Shown one piece after another: positions 1 through 13,604 of a stretch of 64,000 bases of DNA. Made by a program: the position numbers and the translations under genes. Source of the DNA: Crossaster papposus (taxonomy: Eukaryota; Echinodermata; Asteroidea; Velatida; Solasteridae). Position 1 is the first letter of the stretch; every line of letters starts with the position of its first letter. The notes under the pieces are model-generated. The model was not told the origin of the DNA and made no database searches. It saw nothing but the letters and a program-made list of their open reading frames with translations. The DNA lies in assembly GCA_037893245.1 (NCBI GenBank), contig JBAIAA010000117.1, positions 186,001 through 250,000 on the forward strand. Reading direction: 5' to 3'.

Positions 1-482
1 CGGGTTTTTTCACCGTCAGAACACAAAATAGACTTCCAAAGCTCCCAAATGGTCTATAGAGCTCATTTAGCCTAACAAACACTTTTCAGGTTTTGTTCAC
101 CATCAGAACACGAAATGGACTTCCAACGCTCCCAAATGGTCTATAGCGCTCAATGAGCCTAACAAACACTTTTTGGTTTTTTTCACCGTCAGAACACAAA
201 ATAGACTTCCAACGCTCCCAAATGGTCTATAGAGCTCATTTAGCCTAACAAACACTTTTCGGTTTTTTTCACCGCCAGAACACCAAATGGACATCCAACG
301 CTCCCAAATGTTGTATAGTGCTCAATGAGCCTAACAAACACTTTTCGGGTTTTTTCACCGTCAGAACACAAAATAGACTTCCAACGCTCCCAAATGGTCT
401 ATAGAGCTCATTTAGCCTAACAAACACTTTTCGGGTTTTGTTCACAATCAGAACACGAAATGGACTTCCAATACTCCCAAAT
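1..482 (+). repeat. Partial HOR copy at the window start
   Basis: This stretch matches 2832-3313 almost base for base (offset 2831) and also the region near 10.2 kb. Shared private marks are CTTTTCAGG (near 90 and 2920) and CACAATCAG (near 445 and 3275). The match ends inside the monomer at 416-502. Confidence 0.85.
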
Positions 483-3400
483 GGTCTATAGCGCTCAATA
501 AGCCTAACAAACACTTTTCGAGTTTTTCCACCTTCAGAACACAAAATAGACTTCCAACGCTCCCAAATGGTCTATAGGCCTCAATGAGCCTAACAAACAC
601 TTTTCGGGTTTTTTCACCGTCAGAAAACAAAATAGACTTCCAACGCTCCCAAATGGTCTATAGAGCTCATTTAGCCTAACAAACACTTTTCGGTTTTTTT
701 CACCGCCAGAACACCAAATGGACATCCAACGCTCCCAAATGTTGTATAGTGCTCAATGAGCCTAACAAACACTTTTCGGATTTTTTCATCGTCAGAACAC
801 AAAATAGACTTCCAACGCTCCCAAATGGTCTATAGAGCTCATTTAGACTAACAAACACTTTTCGGTTTTTTTCACCGCCAGAACACCAAATGGACATCCA
901 ACGCTCCCAAATGTTGTATAGTGCTCAATGAGCCTAACAAACACTTTTCGGGTTTTTTCATCGTCAGAACACAAAATAGACTTCCAACGCTCCCAAATGG
1001 TCTATAGAGCTCATTTAGACTCACAAACACTTTTCGGTTTTTTTCACCGCCAGAACACCAAATGGACATCCAACGCTCCCAAATGTTGTATAGTGCTCAA
1101 TGAGCCTAACAAACACTTTTCGGGTTTTGTTCACCATCAGAACACGAAATGGACTTCCAATACTCCCAAATGGTCGATAGCGCTCAATAAGCGTAACAAA
1201 CACTTTTCGGTTTTTCTCACCGTCAGAACACCAAATGGACATCCAACGCTCCCAAATGTTCTATAGTGCTCAATGAGCCTAACAAACACTTTTCGGTTTT
1301 TTTCACCATCAGAACACGAAATGGACTTCCAACGCTCCCAAATGGTCTATAGCGCTCAATGAGCCTAACAAACACTTTTCGTTTTTTTTCACCATCAGCT
1401 ATAGGCCTCAATGAGCCTAACAAACACTTTTCGTGTTTTTTCACCGTCAGAACACAAAATAGACTTCCAACGCTCCCAAATGGTCTATAGAGCTCATTTA
1501 GCCTAACAAACACTTTTCGGTTTTTTTCACCGCCAGAACACCAAATGGACATCCAACGCTCCCAAATGTTGTATAGTGCTCAATGAGCCTAACAAACACT
1601 TTTCGGGTTTTTTCACCGTCAGAACACAAAATAGACTTCCAACGCTCCCAAATGGTCTATAGAGCTCATTTAGCCTAACAAACACTTTTCGGGTTTTGTT
1701 CACCATCAGAACACGAAATGGACTTCCAATACTCCCAAATGGTCGATAGCGCTCAATAAGCGTAACAAACACTTTTCGGTTTTTCTCACCGTCAGAACAC
1801 CAAATGGACATCCAACGCTCCCAAATGTTCTATAGTGCTCAATGAGCCTAACAAACACTTTTCGGGTTTTGTTCACCATCAGCTATAGGCCTCAATGAGC
1901 CTAACAAACACTTTTCGGGTTTTTTCACCGTCAGAACACAAAATTGACTTCCAACACTCCCAAATGGTCTATAGGCCTCAATGAGCCTAACAAACACTTT
2001 TCGGGTTTTCTTCACCGTCAAAACACGAAATGGACTTTCAACACTCCCAAATGGTCTATAGCGCTCAATAAGCCTAACAAACACTTTTCGAGTTTTTCCA
2101 CCTTCAGAACACAAAATAGACTTCCAACGCTCCCAAATGGTCTATAGGCCTCAATGAGCCTAACAAACACTTTTCGCGTTTTTTCACCGTCAGAACACAA
2201 AATAGACTTCCAACGCTCCCAAATGGTCTATAGAGCTCATTTAGCCTAACAAACACTTTTCGGGTTTTGTTCACCATCAGAACACGAAATGGACTTCCAA
2301 TACTCCCAAATGGTCGATAGCGCTCAATAAGCGTAACAAACACTTTTCGGTTTTTCTCACCGTCAGAACACCAAATGGACATCCAACGCTCCCAAATGTT
2401 CTATAGTGCTCAATGAGCCTAACAAACACTTTTCGGGTTTTGTTCACCATCAGCTATAGGCCTCAATGAGCCTAACAAACACTTTTCGGGTTTTTTCACC
2501 GTCAGAACACAAAATTGACTTCCAACACTCCCAAATGGTCTATAGGCCTCAATGAGCCTAACAAACACTTTTCGGGTTTTCTTCACAGTCAAAACACGAA
2601 ATGGACTTTCAACACTCCCAAATGGTCTATAGCGCTCAATAAGCCTAACAAACACTTTTCGAGTTTTTCCACCTTCAGAACACAAAATAGACTTCCAACG
2701 CTCCCAAATGGTCTATAGAGCTCATTTAGCCTAACAAACACTTTTCGGTTTTTTTCACCGCCAGAACACCAAATGGACATCCAACGCTCCCAAATGTTGT
2801 ATAGTGCTCAATGAGCCTAACAAACACTTTTCGGGTTTTTTCACCGTCAGAACACAAAATAGACTTCCAAAGCTCCCAAATGGTCTATAGAGCTCATTTA
2901 GCCTAACAAACACTTTTCAGGTTTTGTTCACCATCAGAACACGAAATGGACTTCCAACGCTCCCAAATGGTCTATAGCGCTCAATGAGCCTAACAAACAC
3001 TTTTTGGTTTTTTTCACCGTCAGAACACAAAATAGACTTCCAACGCTCCCAAATGGTCTATAGAGCTCATTTAGCCTAACAAACACTTTTCGGTTTTTTT
3101 CACCGCCAGAACACCAAATGGACATCCAACGCTCCCAAATGTTGTATAGTGCTCAATGAGCCTAACAAACACTTTTCGGGTTTTTTCACCGTCAGAACAC
3201 AAAATAGACTTCCAACGCTCCCAAATGGTCTATAGAGCTCATTTAGCCTAACAAACACTTTTCGGGTTTTGTTCACAATCAGAACACGAAATGGACTTCC
3301 AATACTCCCAAATGGTCGATAGCGCTCAATAAGCGTAACAAACACTTTTCGGTTTTTCTCACCGTCAGAACACCAAATGGACTTCCAACGCTCCCAAATG

Positions 3401-3960
3401 GTCTATAGCGCTCATTTAGCCTAACAAACACTTTTCGGGTTTTTTTCACCGTCAGAACACCAAATGTACTTCCAACACTCCCAAACGGTCTATAGGCCTC
3501 AATGAGCCTAACAAACACTTTTCGGTTTTTTTTCACCATCAGAACACGAAATGGACTTCCAATACTCCCAAATGGTCTATAGAGCTCATTGAGCCTAACA
3601 AACACTTTTCGGTTTTTTTCACCATCAGAACACGAAATGGACTTCCAATACTCCCAAATGGTCGATAGCGCTCAATAAGCGTAACAAACACTTTTCGGTT
3701 TTTCTCACCGTCAGAACACCAAATGGACATCCAACGCTCCCAAATGTTCTATAATGCTCAATGAGCCTAACAAACACTTTTCGGGTTTTGTTCACCATCA
3801 GCTATAGGCCTCAATGAGCCTAACAAACACTTTTCGGGTTTTTTCACCCTCAGAACACAAAATTGACTTCCAACACTCCCAAATGGTCTATAGGCCTCAA
3901 TGAGCCTAACAAACACTTTTCGGGTTTTCTTCACCGTCAAAACACGAAATGGACTTTCAA
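483..3960 (+). repeat. 3.5 kb block, first copy (partner near 8.0-11.3 kb)
   Basis: From about 483 to 3960 the unit order and private variants match 7997-11302. The offset is 7514 bp at first and 7342 bp after one A-B dimer. The 172-bp difference is an extra A-B pair in this copy near 0.7-1.0 kb, where both B units have CATCGTCAG and ATTTAGACT. The match stops at 3960 inside the hybrid unit at 3905-3991. Confidence 0.85.
1589..2715 (+). repeat. 571-bp tandem duplication (7 subunits)
   Basis: The order C-D-E-F-G-H-B recurs with a step of 571 bp; one E-F-G-H-B-C-D round is 53+86+87+86+86+87+86. E units start at 1847 and 2418. The second round ends in an H/B hybrid (2644-2729). The same duplication lies at the 7342-bp offset (E units near 9189 and 9760), so it predates the larger duplication. 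Confidence 0.85.
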
Positions 3961-4449
3961 CGCTCCCAAATGTTGTATAGTGCTCAATGAGCCTAACAAA
4001 CACTTTTCGGTTTTTTTTCACCGTCAGAACACAAAATAGACTTCCAACGCTCCCAAATGGTCTATAGAGCTCATTTAGCCTAACAAACACTTTTCGGGTT
4101 TTGTTCACCATCAGAACACGAAATGGACTTCCAACGCTCCCAAATGGTCTATAGCGCTCAATGAGCCTAACAAACACTTTTCGGTTTTTTTTCACCGTCA
4201 GAACACCAAATGGACTTCCAACACTCCCAAACGGTCTATAGGCCTCAATGAGCCTAACAAACACTTTTCAAGTTTTTTCACCGTCAGAACACAAAATAGA
4301 CTTCCAACGCTCCCAAATGGTCTATAGAGCTCATTTAGCCTAACAAACCCTTTTCGGTTTTTTTTCACCATCAGAACACGAAATGGACTTCCAATACTCC
4401 CAAATGGTCTATAGAGCTCATTGAGCCTAACAAACACTTTTCGGTTTTT
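3961..4449 (+). repeat. Mosaic stretch joining two blocks
   Basis: After the hybrid unit at 3905-3991 come a B with eight T (3992-4078), a J (4079-4165), then M, N and O units. From 4166 on the sequence matches 58597 onward (offset 54431), so 4166 starts a block shared with the far end of the window. Confidence 0.75.
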
Positions 4450-7400
4450 TTCACCATCAGAACACGAAATGGACTTCCAATACTCCCAAATGGTCGATAG
4501 CGCTCAATAAGCGTAACAAACACTTTTCGGTTTTTCTCACCGTCAGAACACCAAATGGACATCAAACGCTCCCAAATGTTCTATAATGCTCATTGAGCCT
4601 AACAAACACTTTTCGGGTTTTGTTCACCATCAGCTATAGGCCTCAATGAGCCTAACAAACACTTTTCGGGTTTTTTCACCCTCAGAACACAAAATTGACT
4701 TCCAACACTCCCAAATGGTCTATAGGCCTCAATGAGCCTAACAAACACTTTTCGGGTTTTCTTCACCGTCAAAACACGAAATGGACTTTCAACACTCCCA
4801 AATGGTCTATAGCGCTCAATAAGCCTAACAAACACTTTTCGGGTTTTTCCACCTTCAGAACACAAAATAGACTTCCAACGCTCACAAATGGTCTATAGGC
4901 CTCAATGAGCCTAACAAACACTTTTCGGGTTTTTTCACCGTCAGAACACAAAATAGACTTCCAACGCTCCCAAATGGTCTATAGAGCTCATTTAGCCTAA
5001 CAAACACTTTTCGGTTTTTTTCACCGCCAGAACACCAAATGGACATCCAACGCTCCCAAATGTTGTATAGTGCTCAATGAGCCTAACAAACACTTTTCGG
5101 GTTTTTTCACCGTCAGAACACATAATAGACTTCCAACGCTCCTAAATGGTCTATAGAGCTCATTTAGCCTAACAAACACTTTTCGGGTTTTGTTCACCAT
5201 CAGAACACGAAATGGACTTCCAACGCTCCCAAATGGTAGCGCTCAATGAGCCTAACAAACACTTTTCGGTTTTTTTCACCATCAGCTATAGGCCTCAATG
5301 AGCCTAACAAACACTTTTCGGGTTTTTTCACCGTCAGAACACAAAATAGACTTCCAACGCTCCCAAATGGTCTATAGAGCTCATTTAGCCTAACAAACAC
5401 TTTTCGGTTTTTTTCACCGCCAGATCACCAAATGGACATCCAACGCTCCCAAATGTTGTATAGTGCTCAATGAGCCTAACAAACACTTTTCGGGTTTTTT
5501 CACCGTCAGAACACAAAATAGACTTCCAACGCTCCCAAATGGTCTATAGAGCTCATTTAGCCTAACAAACACTTTTCGGGTTTTGTTCACCATCAGAACA
5601 CGAAATGGACTTCCAACGCTCCCAAATGGTCTATAGCGCTCAATGAGCCTAACAAACACTTTTCGGTTTTTTTCACCATCAGCTATAGGCCTCAATGAGC
5701 CTAACAAACACTTTTCGGGTTTTTTCACCGTCGGAACACAAAATAGACTTCCAACGCTCCTAAATGGTCTATAGAGCTCATTTAGCCTAACAAACACTTT
5801 TCGGGTTTTGTTCACCATCAGAACACGAAATGGACTTTCAACACTCCCAAATGGTCTATAGCGCTTAATAAGCCTAACAAACACTTTTCGGGTTTTTTCA
5901 CCGTCAGAACACAAATTAGACTTCCAACGCTCCCAAATGGTCTATAGCGCTCATTTAGCCTAACAAACACTTTTCGGTTTTTTTTCACAGTCAGAACACC
6001 AAATGGACTTCCAACACTCCCAAACGGTCTATAGGCCTCAATGAGCCTAACAAACACTTTTCAAGTTTTTTCACCGTCAGAACACAAAATAGACTTCCAA
6101 CGCTCCCAAATGGTCTATAGAGCTCATTTAGCCTAACAAACCCTTTTCGGGTTTTTTTCACCATCAGAACACGAAATGGACTTCCAATACTCCCAAATGG
6201 TCTATAGAGCTCATTGAGCCTAACAAACACTTTTCGGTTTTTTTCACCATCAGAACACGAAGTGGACTTCCAATACTCCCAAATGGTCGATAGCGCTCAA
6301 TAAGCGTAACAAACACTTTTCGGTTTTTCTCACCGTCAGAACACCAAATGGACATCCAACGCTCCCAAATGTTCTATAATGCTCAATGAGCCTAACAAAC
6401 ACTTTTCGGGTTTTGTTCACCATCAGCTATAGGCCTCAATGAGCCTAACAAACACTTTTCGGGTTTTTTCACCCTCAGAACACAAAATTGACTTCCAACA
6501 CTCCCAAATGGTCTATAGGCCTCAATGAGCCTAACAAACACTTTTCGGGTTTTCTTCACCGTCAAAACACGAAATGGACTTTCAACACTCCCAAATGGCC
6601 TATAGCGCTCAATAAGCCTAACAAACACTTTTCGGGTTTTTCCACCTTCAGAACACAAAATAGACTTCCAACGCTCACAAATGGTCTATAGGCCTCAATG
6701 AGCCTAACAAACACTTTTCGGGTTTTTTCACCGTCAGAACACAAAATAGACTTCCAACGCTCCCAAATGGTCTATAGAGCTCATTTAGCCTAACAAACAC
6801 TTTTCGGTTTTTTTTCACCGCCAGAACACCAAATGGACATCCAACGCTCCCAAATGTTGTATAGTGCTCAATGAGCCTAACAAACACTTTTCGGGTTTTT
6901 TCACCGTCAGAACACAAAATAGACTTCCAACGCTCCTAAATGGTCTATAGAGCTCATTTAGCCTAACAAACACTTTTCGGGTTTTGTTCACCATCAGAAC
7001 ACGAAATGGACATCCAACGCTCCCAAATGTTGTATAGTGCTCAATGAGCCTAACAAACACTTTTCGGGTTTTGTTCACCATCAGAACACGAAATGGACTT
7101 CCAATACTCCCAAATGGTCGATAGCGCTCAATAAGCGTAACAAACACTTTTCGGTTTTTCTCACCGTCAGAACACCAAATGGACATCCAACGCTCCCAAA
7201 TGTTCTATAGTGCTCAATGAGCCTAACAAACACTTTTCGGTTTTTTTCACCATCAGAACACGAAATGGACTTCCAACGCTCCCAAATGGTCTATAGCGCT
7301 CAATGAGCCTAACAAACACTTTTCGGTTTTTTTCACCATCAGCTATAGGCCTCAATGAGCCTAACAAACACTTTTCGGGTTTTTTCACCGTCAGAACACA

Positions 7401-8905
7401 AAATAGACTTCCAACGCTCCCAAATGGTCTATAGAGCTCATTTAGCCTAACAAACACTTTTCGGTTTTTTTCACCGCCAGAACACCAAATGGACATCCAA
7501 CGCTCCCAAATGTTGTATAGTGCTCAATGAGCCTAACAAACACTTTTCGGGTTTTTTCACCGTCAGAACACAAAATAGACTTCCAACGCTCCCAAATGGT
7601 CTATAGAGCTCATTTAGCCTAACAAACACTTTTCGGGTTTTGTTCACCATCAGAACACGAAATGGACTTCCAATACTCCCAAATGGTCGATAGCGCTCAA
7701 TAAGCGTAACAAACACTTTTCGGTTTTTCTCACCGTCAGAACACCAAATGGACATCCAACGCTCCCAAATGTTCTATAGTGCTCAATGAGCCTAACAAAC
7801 ACTTTTCGGGTTTTGTTCACCATCAGCTATAGGCCTCAATGAGCCTAACAAACACTTTTCGGGTTTTTTCACCGTCAGAACACAAAATTGACTTCCAACA
7901 CTCCCAAATGGTCTATAGGCCTCAATGAGCCTAACAAACACTTTTCGGGTTTTCTTCACCGTCAAAACACAAAATGGACTTTCAACACTCCCAAATGGTC
8001 TATAGCGCTCAATAAGCCTAACAAACACTTTTCGAGTTTTTCCACCTTCAGAACACAAAATAGACTTCCAACGCTCCCAAATGGTCTATAGGCCTCAATG
8101 AGCCTAACAAACACTTTTCGGGTTTTTTCACCGTCAGAAAACAAAATAGACTTCCAACGCTCCCAAATGGTCTATAGAGCTCATTTAGCCTAACAAACAC
8201 TTTTCGGTTTTTTTCACCGCCAGAACACCAAATGGACATCCAACGCTCCCAAATGTTGTATAGTGCTCAATGAGCCTAACAAACACTTTTCGGGTTTTTT
8301 CATCGTCAGAACACAAAATAGACTTCCAACGCTCCCAAATGGTCTATAGAGCTCATTTAGACTAACAAACACTTTTCGGTTTTTTTCACCGCCAGAACAC
8401 CAAATGGACATCCAACGCTCCCAAATGTTGTATAGTGCTCAATGAGCCTAACAAACACTTTTCGGGTTTTGTTCACCATCAGAACACGAAATGGACTTCC
8501 AATACTCCCAAATGGTCGATAGCGCTCAATAAGCGTAACAAACACTTTTCGGTTTTTCTCACCGTCAGAACACCAAATGGACATCCAACGCTCCCAAATG
8601 TTCTATAGTGCTCAATGAGCCTAACAAACACTTTTCGGTTTTTTTCACCATCAGAACACGAAATGGACTTCCAACGCTCCCAAATGGTCTATAGCGCTCA
8701 ATGAGCCTAACAAACACTTTTCGGTTTTTTTCACCATCAGCTATAGGCCACAATGAGCCTAACAAACACTTTTCGGGTTTTTTCACCGTCAGAACACAAA
8801 ATAGACTTCCAACGCTCCCAAATGGTCTATAGAGCTCATTTAGCCTAACAAACACTTTTCGGTTTTTTTCACCGCCAGAACACCAAATGGACATCCAACG
8901 CTCCC
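4450..8905 (+). repeat. 4.4 kb block, first copy (partner 18.2-22.55 kb)
   Basis: The unit order matches 18158-22550 with an offset of 13732 bp up to about 6.7 kb and 13645 bp beyond. The 87-bp step is a monomer lost in the other copy at the H/B hybrid 20349-20434, plus one T. Shared private marks include ACATAATAG near 5125 and CGTCGGAAC near 5730. Confidence 0.85.
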
Positions 8906-9602
8906 AAATGTTGTATAGTGCTCAATGAGCCTAACAAACACTTTTCGGTTTTTTTCACCGTCAGAACACAAAATAGACTTCCAACGCTCCCAAATGGTCT
9001 ATAGAGCTCATTTAGCCTAACAAACACTTTTCGGGTTTTGTTCACCATCAGAACACGAAATGGACTTCCAATACTCCCAAATGGTCGATAGCGCTCAATA
9101 AGCGTAACAAACACTTTTCGGTTTTTCTCACCGTCAGAACACCAAATGGACATCCAACGCTCCCAAATGTTCTATAGTGCTCAATGAGCCTAACAAACAC
9201 TTTTCGGGTTTTGTTCACCATCAGCTATAGGCCTCAATGAGCCTAACAAACACTTTTCGGGTTTTTTCACCGTCAAAACACAAAATTGACTTCCAACACT
9301 CCCAAATGGTCTATAGGCCTCAATGAGCCTAACAAACACTTTTCGGGTTTTCTTCACCGTCAAAACACGAAATGGACTTTCAACACTCCCAAATGGTCTA
9401 TAGCGCTCAATAAGCCTAACAAACACTTTTCGAGTTTTTCCACCTTCAGAACACAAAATAGACTTCCAACGCTCCCAAATGGTCTATAGGCCTCAATGAG
9501 CCTAACAAACACTTTTCGCGTTTTTTCACCGTCAGAACACAAAATAGACTTCCAACGCTCCCAAATGGTCTATAGAGCTCATTTAGCCTAACAAACACTT
9601 TT
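7136..9602 (+). repeat. 1398-bp tandem repeat (17 subunits, second copy partial)
   Basis: A round D-J-E-B-A-B-C-D-E-F-G-H-B-A-B-A-C sums to 1398 bp. It runs 7136-8533 and starts again at 8534. The second copy departs near 9602, where B is followed by C instead of A. Private mark: the E unit near 8750 reads AGGCCACAATGAG. Confidence 0.82.
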
Positions 9603-11302
9603 CGGGTTTTGTTCACCATCAGAACACGAAATGGACTTCCAATACTCCCAAATGGTCGATAGCGCTCAATAAGCGTAACAAACACTTTTCGGTTTTTCTC
9701 ACCGTCAGAACACCAAATGGACATCCAACGCTCCCAAATGTTCTATAGTGCTCAATGAGCCTAACAAACACTTTTCGGGTTTTGTTCACCATCAGCTATA
9801 GGCCTCAATGAGCCTAACAAACACTTTTCGGGTTTTTTCACCGTCAGAACACAAAATTGACTTCCAACACTCCCAAATGGTCTATAGGCCTCAATGAGCC
9901 TAACAAACACTTTTCGGGTTTTCTTCACAGTCAAAACACGAAATGGACTTTCAACACTCCCAAATGGTCTATAGCGCTCAATAAGCCTAACAAACACTTT
10001 TCGAGTTTTTCCACCTTCAGAACACAAAATAGACTTCCAACGCTCCCAAATGGTCTATAGAGCTCATTTAGCCTAACAAACACTTTTCGGTTTTTTTCAC
10101 CGCCAGAACACCAAATGGACATCCAACGCTCCCAAATGTTGTATAGTGCTCAATGAGCCTAACAAACACTTTTCGGTTTTTTTCACCGTCAGAACACAAA
10201 ATAGACTTCCAAAGCTCCCAAATGGTCTATAGAGCTCATTTAGCCTAACAAACACTTTTCAGGTTTTGTTCACCATCAGAACACGAAATGGACTTCCAAC
10301 GCTCCCAAATGGTCTATAGCGCTCAATGAGCCTAACAAACACTTTTTGGTTTTTTTCACCGTCAGAACACAAAATAGACTTCCAACGCTCCCAAATGGTC
10401 TATAGAGCTCATTTAGCCTAACAAACACTTTTCGGTTTTTTTCACCGCCAGAACACCAAATGGACATCCAACGCTCCCAAATGTTGTATAGTGCTCAATG
10501 AGCCTAACAAACACTTTTCGGGTTTTTTCACCGTCAGAACACAAAATAGACTTCCAACGCTCCCAAATGGTCTATAGAGCTCATTTAGCCTAACAAACAC
10601 TTTTCGGGTTTTGTTCACAATCAGAACACGAAATGGACTTCCAATACTCCCAAATGGTCGATAGCGCTCAATAAGCGTAACAAACACTTTTCGGTTTTTC
10701 TCACCGTCAGAACACCAAATGGACTTCCAACGCTCCCAAATGGTCTATAGCGCTCATTTAGCCTAACAAACACTTTTCGGTTTTTTTTCACCGTCAGAAC
10801 ACCAAATGTACTTCCAACACTCCCAAACGGTCTATAGGCCTCAATGAGCCTAACAAACACTTTTCGGTTTTTTTTCACCATCAGAACACGAAATGGACTT
10901 CCAATACTCCCAAATGGTCTATAGAGCTCATTGAGCCTAACAAACACTTTTCGGTTTTTTTCACCATCAGAACACGAAATGGACTTCCAATACTCCCAAA
11001 TGGTCGATAGCGCTCAATAAGCGTAACAAACACTTTTCGGTTTTTCTCACCGTCAGAACACCAAATGGACATCCAACGCTCCCAAATGTTCTATAATGCT
11101 CAATGAGCCTAACAAACACTTTTCGGGTTTTGTTCACCATCAGCTATAGGCCTCAATGAGCCTAACAAACACTTTTCGGGTTTTTTCACCCTCAGAACAC
11201 AAAATTGACTTCCAACACTCCCAAATGGTCTATAGGCCTCAATGAGCCTAACAAACACTTTTCGGGTTTTCTTCACCGTCAAAACACGAAATGGACTTTC
11301 AA
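7997..11302 (+). repeat. 3.3 kb block, second copy (partner 0.5-4.0 kb)
   Basis: This is a collinear copy of 483-3960 minus one A-B dimer. It carries the same rare variants, such as CTTTTCAGG near 10260 and CACAATCAG near 10619. Past 11302 it continues as an ordinary G unit, whereas the partner switches to type A. Confidence 0.83.
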
Positions 11303-12075
11303 CACTCCCAAATGGTCTATAGCGCTCAATAAGCCTAACAAACACTTTTCGGGTTTTTCCACCTTCAGAACACAAAATAGACTTCCAACGCTCACAAATG
11401 GTCTATAGGCCTCAATGAGCCTAACAAACACTTTTCGGGTTTTTTCACCGTCAGAACACAAAATAGACTTCCAACGCTCCCAAATGGTCTATAGAGCTCA
11501 TTTAGCCTAACAAACACTTTTCGGTTTTTTTCACCGCCAGAACACCAAATGGACATCCAACGCTCCCAAATGTTGTATAGTGCTCAATGAGCCTAACAAA
11601 CACTTTTCGGGTTTTGTTCACCATCAGCTATAGGCCTCAATGAGCCTAACAAACACTTTTCGGGTTTTTTCACCCTCAGAACACAAAATTGACTTCCAAC
11701 ACTCCCAAATGGTCTATAGGCCTCAATGAGCCTAACAAACACTTTTCGGGTTTTCTTCACCGTCAAAACACGAAATGGACTTTCAACACTCCAAAATGGT
11801 CTATAGCGCTCAATAAGCCTAACAAACACTTTTCGGGTTTTTCCACCTTCAGAACACAAAATAGACTTCCAACGCTCACAAATGGTCTATAGGCCTCAAT
11901 GAGCCTAACAAACACTTTTCGGGTTTTTTCACCGTCAGAACACAAAATAGACTTCCAACGCTCCCAAATGGTCTATAGAGCTCATTTAGCCTAACAAACA
12001 CTTTTCGGTTTTTTTCACCGCCAGAACACCAAATGGACATCCAACGCTCCCAAATGTTGTATAGTGCTCAATGAG
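11108..12075 (+). repeat. 484-bp tandem duplication (E-F-G-H-B-A twice)
   Basis: Two rounds of E-F-G-H-B-A (53+86+87+86+86+86) lie at 11108-11591 and 11592-12075. The pair is present again at 23266-23749 and 23750-24233 (offset 12158). One private change, CACTCCAAAATGG, is in the second round here. Confidence 0.88.
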
Positions 12076-12161
12076 CCTAACAAACACTTTTCGGGTTTTT
12101 TCACCGTCAGAACACAAAATAGACTTCCAACGCTCCTAAATGGTCTATAGAGCTCATTTAG

Positions 12162-13297
12162 CCTAACAAACACTTTTCGGGTTTTGTTCACCATCAGAAC
12201 ACGAAATGGACTTCCAACGCTCCCAAATGGTAGCGCTCAATGAGCCTAAGAAACACTTTTCGGGTTTTTTCACCATCAGCTATAGGCCTCAATGAGCCTA
12301 ACAAACACTTTTCGGGTTTTTTCACCGTCAGAACACAAAATAGACTTCCAACGCTCTCAAATGGTCTATAGAGCTCATTTAGCCTAACAAACACTTTTCG
12401 GTTTTTTTCACCGCCAGAACACCAAATGGACATCCAACGCTCCCAAATGTTGTATAGTGCTCAATGAGCCTAACAAACACTTTTCGGGTTTTTTCACCGT
12501 CAGAACACAAAATAGACTTCCAACGCTCCCAAATGGTCTATAGAGCTCATTTAGCCTAACAAACACTTTTCGGGTTTTGTTCACCATCAGAACACGAAAT
12601 GGACTTCCAATACTCCCAAATGGTCGATAGCGCTCAATAAGCGTAACAAACACTTTTCGGTTTTTCTCACCGTCAGAACACCAAATGGACATCCAACGCT
12701 CCCAAATGTTCTATAGTGCTCAATGAGCCTAACAAACACTTTTCGGGTTTTGTTCACCATCAGCTATAGGCCTCAATGAGCCTAACAAACACTTTTCGGT
12801 TTTTTTCACCGTCAGAACACAAAATTGACTTCCAACACTCCCAAATGGTCTATAGGCCTCAATGAGCCTAACAAACACTTTTCGGGTTTTCTTCACCGTC
12901 AAAACACGAAATGGACTTTCAACACTCCCAAATGGTCTATAGCGCTCAATAAGCCTAACAAACACTTTTCGAGTTTTTCCACCTTCAGAACACAAAATAG
13001 ACTTCCAACGCTCACAAATGGTCTATAGGCCTCAATGAGCCTAACAAACACTTTTCGGGTTTTTTCACCGTCAGAACACAAAATAGACTTCCAACGCTCC
13101 CAAATGGTCTATAGAGCTCATTTAGCCTAACAAACACTTTTCGGTTTTTTTCACCGCCAGAACACCAAATGGACATCCAACGCTCCCAAATGTTGTATAG
13201 TGCTCAATGAGCCTAACAAACACTTTTCGGGTTTTTTCACCGTCAGAACACAAAATAGACTTCCAAAGCTCCCAAATGGTCTATAGAGCTCATTTAG
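12162..13297 (+). repeat. 1136-bp HOR (14 subunits)
   Basis: The order is I-E-B-A-B-C-D-E-F-G-H-B-A-B, and the subunit lengths add exactly to 1136. The first B carries CTCTCAAATGG and the E after I starts CCTAAGAAAC, both lineage marks. The same 14 units open the following 2171-bp copies. Confidence 0.9.
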
Positions 13298-13380
13298 CCT
13301 AACAAACACTTTTCGGGTTTTGTTCACCATCAGAACACGAAATGGACTTCCAACGCTCCCAAATGGTAGCGCTCAATGAG
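13298..13380 (+). repeat. Satellite monomer type I with 4-bp deletion (83 bp)
   Basis: It is like type J but lacks CTAT, so GGTCTATAGCGCTC becomes GGTAGCGCTC. I find 19 copies, near 5.2, 12.2, 13.4, 15.5, 19.0, 24.4, 31.7, 34.7, 37.3, 38.7, 41.4, 47.1, 48.4, 51.4, 53.1, 54.3, 56.7, 59.7 and 61.5 kb. All but two (47.1 and 56.7 kb) are followed directly by a 52-bp E unit. I therefore use I as the phase marker for the start of HOR copies. Confidence 0.93.
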
Positions 13381-13518
13381 CCTAAGAAACACTTTTCGGG
13401 TTTTTTCACCATCAGCTATAGGCCTCAATGAGCCTAACAAACACTTTTCGGGTTTTTTCACCGTCAGAACACAAAATAGACTTCCAACGCTCTCAAATGG
13501 TCTATAGAGCTCATTTAG

Positions 13519-13604
13519 CCTAACAAACACTTTTCGGTTTTTTTCACCGCCAGAACACCAAATGGACATCCAACGCTCCCAAATGTTGTATAGTGCTCAA
13601 TGAG
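13519..13604 (+). repeat. Satellite monomer type A (86 bp)
   Basis: Marks are TTTCACCGCCAGAACACC, GGACATCC instead of GGACTTCC, and AAATGTTGTATAGTGCTC with the tail CAATGAG. It nearly always follows a B unit. With the first base of the next unit, its tail forms the perfect interrupted palindrome GCTCA-A-TGAGC. Confidence 0.95.

Noticed and set aside
5414-5914. Minus-strand open frame of 166 codons, repeated at 19146-19646 and 63394-63894
   Set aside because: It is the longest of many minus-strand frames built from the same satellite. The monomer is 86 bp, so the frame shifts at each unit and runs on only where unit lengths happen to keep it open. The copies are parts of duplicated blocks, and no protein family, start context or separate codon use is visible.
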